Of a DNA stretch of 64,000 nucleotides, positions 61,249-64,000 are shown piece by piece. Origin of the DNA: Chitinophagales bacterium. Lineage in GTDB: Bacteria > Bacteroidota > Bacteroidia > Chitinophagales > Saprospiraceae. Both the position numbers and the translations under genes were made by a program. Each line of letters starts with the position of its first letter. The stretch's first letter is position 1. The notes below the pieces were generated by a model. The model made no database searches. It was given only the letters and a program-made list of their open reading frames with translations, and was not told the DNA's origin. The stretch covers positions 153,812 through 217,811 of the forward strand of contig JAAFJY010000009.1 in the NCBI GenBank assembly GCA_013299105.1, read 5' to 3'.

Positions 61249-62624
61249 TTTACACGGTTTTTGAGGTACCATTCGCGAAAAGAAGCCTTGGGTGGCGCTG
61301 GCAATTCGCGTTGTTTGTACCAGGGATTGAAGCGGTTGTTGATCGAAAAAGGCAAGTTGCGCATGGCCCAACGCCCCATTTTTCCGGCCAAACGGTAAAT
61401 GCGCGGATTGGACAAGACCCAAGCGGCCAGGCCCATTGCGGCTTTTTTGCCCTGGGTAGCGTGGCCGGAGCGGGTCAATTCTTGCCGCCAGAGGTACAAC
61501 TGTTCATGGATGTTGATTTTGACGGGGCAAACATTGGAGCAGGAGCCGCACAAGGTGGATGCATATGGCAGGTCAGCGAATTGGTGCATATCCAAATTGG
61601 GTGCCAAAATCGCGCCAATTGGCCCACCCACCGCGTTGTGGTACGAATGCCCGCCGCTGCGCCGATACACCGGGCAAGTGTTCATGCAAGCTCCACAGCG
61701 GATGCACTTGAGCGAATTGCGGAATTCCTCGCGCCCCAATTGCCTGCTGCGGCCATTGTCCACGATGACGATGTGCAAAGCCTTACCAGCGGCGGGTCTG
61801 CGAAAATGGCTGGAGTAGGTGGTGATGGGCTGACCAGTGGCACTGCGGGCCAAAAGGCGCAGGAAAACGCCCAAATGCGCACGTTGGGGGATGATTTTTT
61901 CCATGCCCATGCAGGCGATGTGGATGTCGGCGAGGTGAGCGCCCATGTCGGCATTGCCCTCGTTGGTACAGACGACAAATTCCCCCGTTTCGGCGATGGC
62001 AAAGTTGACCCCAGTGAGAGCGGCCTTGCGGGTCAGGAACTTGTCGCGCAAGTGTCCACGGGCGGCTTCGGTGAGGTATTGCGGGTCGGCATTGCCCGCT
62101 TCGGTGCCCAGGTGCTCGTGAAACAAATCGCTGATTTCCTCTTTCTTCTTGTGGATGCAGGGCATCACGATGTGGCTGGGGCCTTCTTCGGCGAGTTGGA
62201 TGATGCGCTCGCCCAGGTCAGTATCGATGACTTCGATGCCATTTTGGGCCAAAAAATCATTGAGGTCGCATTCCTCAGTGAGCATCGACTTGGACTTGAT
62301 CATGCGGGTAGCGCCCACCGATTGCAGCAAGCCCAGCACGATGCGGTTGTGCTCGGCAGCGTCGGTAGCCCAGTGTACGATGGCACCGTTGGCCTGCGCG
62401 GCACGTTCAAATTGCTCCAGGTAATCGGCCAAATTGGCCAGCACATTGTCTTTGATGTCAGAGGCCGCCTGCCGCAGGGCTTCCCAATCGGTTTCGAGGG
62501 TATGGGCGGCGCGGTCGCGTTTTTGGCGGACCCACCAGAGGGTTTGATCGTGCCAATCGACCCGGTTTTCGTCGCGGTTGAAGCGGTCGGCCAAGTCTGG
62601 ATGTTGGGCTAAAGTCTTAGTCAT
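61245..62624 (-). CDS. lutB: Lactate utilisation iron-sulfur protein B
   Basis: The product has 459 residues from ATG 62624; a TTG two codons earlier is possible. The N-terminal LUD-like domain has VHWATDAAEHNRIVLGLL and TRMIKSKSMLTEECDLNDFL. Two 4Fe-4S clusters are formed by CIRCGACMNTCPVYRR and CGSCSNVCPVKINI. This matches LutB/YkgF. It sits between lutA and lutC with overlapping or near-abutting ends, so the three are one operon. Confidence 0.93.
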   Translation of the reverse strand: MTKTLAQHPDLADRFNRDENRVDWHDQTLWWVRQKRDRAAHTLETDWEALRQAASDIKDNVLANLADYLEQFERAAQANGAIVHWATDAAEHNRIVLGLLQSVGATRMIKSKSMLTEECDLNDFLAQNGIEVIDTDLGERIIQLAEEGPSHIVMPCIHKKKEEISDLFHEHLGTEAGNADPQYLTEAARGHLRDKFLTRKAALTGVNFAIAETGEFVVCTNEGNADMGAHLADIHIACMGMEKIIPQRAHLGVFLRLLARSATGQPITTYSSHFRRPAAGKALHIVIVDNGRSRQLGREEFRNSLKCIRCGACMNTCPVYRRSGGHSYHNAVGGPIGAILAPNLDMHQFADLPYASTLCGSCSNVCPVKINIHEQLYLWRQELTRSGHATQGKKAAMGLAAWVLSNPRIYRLAGKMGRWAMRNLPFSINNRFNPWYKQRELPAPPKASFREWYLKNRVK

Positions 62625-62626
62625 CG

Positions 62627-63361
62627 TCAATTCGCGTTTAGGATTTCAGCAATGTGCTTGATTTTCACCGGGCTGTTTTGGCGGCGCAGGATGCCTTCGA
62701 GGTGCATCAGGCAAGACATATCGGCTCCAGTGATGACTTCCACCTGGTTTTTGAGGTGGTCGGCCAGGCGGTCTTTGCCCATTTTCACCGAGACGGCCTC
62801 TTCCATCACGCTGAAAGTGCCCCCAAAACCACAACACTCATCGCCCCGGGTCAGTTCGACCAAGTCCAGGTCTTGGACCATGCCCAGCAGTTGGCCGGGT
62901 TTGGAAAAACCGGGTTCCATGCGCTCGCTCATGCTGGACAGGAACAAGCCCCTCTGGCCATGACAGCTCTGGTGCAAGCCCACGCGCTGCGGGAAACGGG
63001 CGGACAAAGTTGCTACTTTCAGCACATCGATCAGGAATTCGCACAATTCGTAAACCCGCAAGCGCATTTGATCGGCCTCCGCCGGAGCGGCTTGGGAGTG
63101 CAAATGCTCTTTGATGTGCAAAACGCAGGAGCCGGACGGCCCTACGATGTAGTCAAAATCGCGGAAATTTTGGACAAAATTCTCGTCGCAGCCACTGCTC
63201 AGGTGGCTGAAGCCGCTGTTGGCCATGGGCTGGCCGCAGCAGGTTTGTTGCAGTGGAAATCCCACCTCGCAGCCTAGTTTTTCGAGCAATTCCAGGGTAG
63301 CAATGCCTACTTGCGGGTAGAATTGATCGACGTAACAAGGAATGAATAAGCCGACTTTCAT
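62627..63361 (-). CDS. lutA: Lactate utilisation protein A (CCG-domain iron-sulfur protein)
   Basis: The product has 244 residues from ATG 63361 (MKVGLFIPCYVDQFYPQVG). Two cysteine-rich CCG domains are present: QQTCCGQPMANSG with upstream FIPCYVD and GPSGSC, and HQSCHGQRG with GDECCGFGG. These bind an iron-sulfur cluster as in LutA/YkgE and glycolate oxidase subunit GlcF. It is the first gene of lutABC. A MITE-like element lies directly upstream of its start (63381-63604), so the promoter must be inside or beyond that element. Confidence 0.93.
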   Translation of the reverse strand: MKVGLFIPCYVDQFYPQVGIATLELLEKLGCEVGFPLQQTCCGQPMANSGFSHLSSGCDENFVQNFRDFDYIVGPSGSCVLHIKEHLHSQAAPAEADQMRLRVYELCEFLIDVLKVATLSARFPQRVGLHQSCHGQRGLFLSSMSERMEPGFSKPGQLLGMVQDLDLVELTRGDECCGFGGTFSVMEEAVSVKMGKDRLADHLKNQVEVITGADMSCLMHLEGILRRQNSPVKIKHIAEILNAN

Positions 63362-63380
63362 GTGTTGTGTTGTGATCTTG

Positions 63381-63604
63381 GTAACTTGCCAGAAATAAAC
63401 CACTACAATTTACGCAACTTCGGTGCTCCGATGTAGCCACGAATCTCTTTTGCCCCGCTTCGCGGGATGGGAACACGGATGACACAGATTAAACGGATTT
63501 TCACGGATTGCCAACGTGATTTTGACCCTGACGTTGACTATGACGCTGAAAACCCTTGCGATCAGCACTTGTAAAATTGGAGTGGTTTACTTTTGAACCC
63601 TTAC
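63381..63604 (+). mobile_element. MITE-like element upstream of lutA
   Basis: It is 224 bases, flanked by TTG at 63378-63380 and 63605-63607. The left end GTAACTTGCCAGAAATAAAC and the inverted right end GTAAGGGTTCAAAAGTAAAC are similar and both continue as CACTNCAATTT. The core has CCCCGCTTCGCGGGATGGGAACACGGATG. It belongs with the 32279 copy to the second subfamily. Confidence 0.65.
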
Positions 63605-63790
63605 TTGGTTTTGAATTTGGTTAAATTCGGCTTGCGGCAAGGTAAGGGAAAGAATAGAAACTTGGAAATTTTTGGTGGTAGCACGGGGATGATAATTGGG
63701 GAAGTGTAGGAAAGCGGCATTTTTGCCCATGCCCAGCAACACAAATGCAAAAAACAAAAAAATCCTTATTTTGCAGCATGGCCTACCCAT
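63587..63790 (-). CDS. Possible small exported protein, end altered by an element
   Basis: A 67-codon frame from ATG 63790 encodes MGRPCCKIRIFLFFAFVLLGMG, which could be a signal or membrane segment, then polar sequence. Its last five or six codons and stop lie inside the adjacent MITE-like element, so if real its original C-terminus was replaced. No family recognised; it may be non-coding. Confidence 0.25.
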   Translation of the reverse strand: MGRPCCKIRIFLFFAFVLLGMGKNAAFLHFPNYHPRATTKNFQVSILSLTLPQAEFNQIQNQVRVQK

Positions 63791-63820
63791 TTTGAAATGT
63801 AAACCTCGATCCTGCACCAG

Positions 63821-63892
63821 ATGAACCAAGCCTTAGAATTGATTGCCAAAGCAAAAGCTACCCAGGCTACTTACCCAGGGCAAACGCATTAA
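63821..63892 (+). pseudogene. N-terminal stub of a leucine-rich-repeat protein
   Basis: ATG 63821 starts MNQALELIAKAKATQATYPG and ends at TAA 63890-63892. The pattern ALELIxxAKxxxAT is how many Bacteroidota leucine-rich-repeat (ROCO-like) proteins begin, normally followed by xLDLSxxxLxxLP. Here the match stops after ATQAT, as if other DNA was inserted at about 63872. Confidence 0.4.
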
Positions 63893-64000
63893 AAGTTGAG
63901 CATTTTCAGGGTTTTTTCTCTGTATTCATCTGATAGCACACATTTGTTCATTCGTCGACTAATGCTGACTTTTGGCTTATCTCCATTATTGTTGAGCATA
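63889..64000 (-). CDS. 3' end of an unidentified gene, possibly an IS transposase
   Basis: On the minus strand a frame is open from the window edge to TAA at 63889-63891. The visible part includes NNNGDKPKVSISRRMNKC and ends EYREKTLKMLNF. It ends ~20 bases from the point where the leucine-rich-repeat reading frame breaks, as expected for a transposase near the end of an inserted IS. The family cannot be told from 37 residues. Confidence 0.3.
   Translation of the reverse strand, partial: MLNNNGDKPKVSISRRMNKCVLSDEYREKTLKMLNF

Noticed and set aside
61185..62612. Forward open frame of 475 codons
   Set aside because: Antisense of lutB/lutC, which carry iron-sulfur and LUD motifs.

Overview
The window looks like a chromosomal segment of a free-living or floc-dwelling member of the Bacteroidota, probably Saprospirales and possibly Haliscomenobacter-like. 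This is inference from gene content: a TonB-dependent receptor with an N-terminal carboxypeptidase-regulatory-like domain, a type IX secretion C-terminal tail, DUF4249 and DUF6702 proteins, many SPII lipoproteins, and surface glycan enzymes fused to cytochrome c. Host genes are of moderate GC. Gaps between genes are unusually rich in dispersed short repeats. No rRNA, tRNA or CRISPR array was seen.

Layout. 1-13 kb: 3' end of a dihydroorotase gene, secreted S41 peptidase, YkuD-like secreted protein, membrane M48 peptidase, HEAT/cytochrome-c lipoprotein, YfhO-like membrane protein, gpsA. 13-21 kb: alpha/beta hydrolase, then a reverse-strand operon of ABC ATPase, two ABC-2 permeases and a TonB receptor. 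The ATPase carries an in-frame stop and the receptor a frameshift. 21-32 kb: GH63-like glucosidase, glutathione peroxidase, sugar isomerase, M64 peptidase with a sorting tail, two lipoproteins, a membrane protein with an aspartic-protease-like partner, all separated by repeat-filled gaps. 32-35 kb: Crp-type regulator and an AT-rich AAA-ATPase/TOPRIM pair that resembles a defence module. 35-47 kb: M1 peptidase, DUF6702, DUF4249, methyltransferase, esterase, zinc-ribbon lipoprotein, a vanadium haloperoxidase gene split by TAG, an MFS transporter and an HMG-CoA-lyase-like protein lacking the usual Cys. 47.8-50.5 kb: AT-rich island with a small antitoxin-like gene, a decayed nucleotidyltransferase, and a DUF3010-protein kinase pair. 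50.6-63.4 kb: carbohydrate cluster with ThuA/sorbosone dehydrogenase/cytochrome fusion, SGNH hydrolase, GH29 alpha-L-fucosidase, hydroxypyruvate-isomerase-like enzyme, ApbE, Gfo/Idh/MocA oxidoreductase and lutABC for lactate oxidation. The right edge holds a cut-off leucine-rich-repeat protein start beside a possible IS end.

Most notable points: (1) two compact two-gene modules that look like accessory or defence cassettes, DUF3010-kinase (48932-50448) and AAA-TOPRIM (33117-34924); (2) a family of about 175-225 bp non-coding elements with terminal inverted repeats and 3-bp TAA/TTA duplications, one of them inserted inside a second repeat and one exactly at a stop codon; (3) several otherwise well preserved genes broken by a single stop or frameshift (ABC ATPase, TonB receptor, haloperoxidase, possibly the kinase). 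Either these genes are recently inactivated or the assembly has errors; reads are needed to decide.
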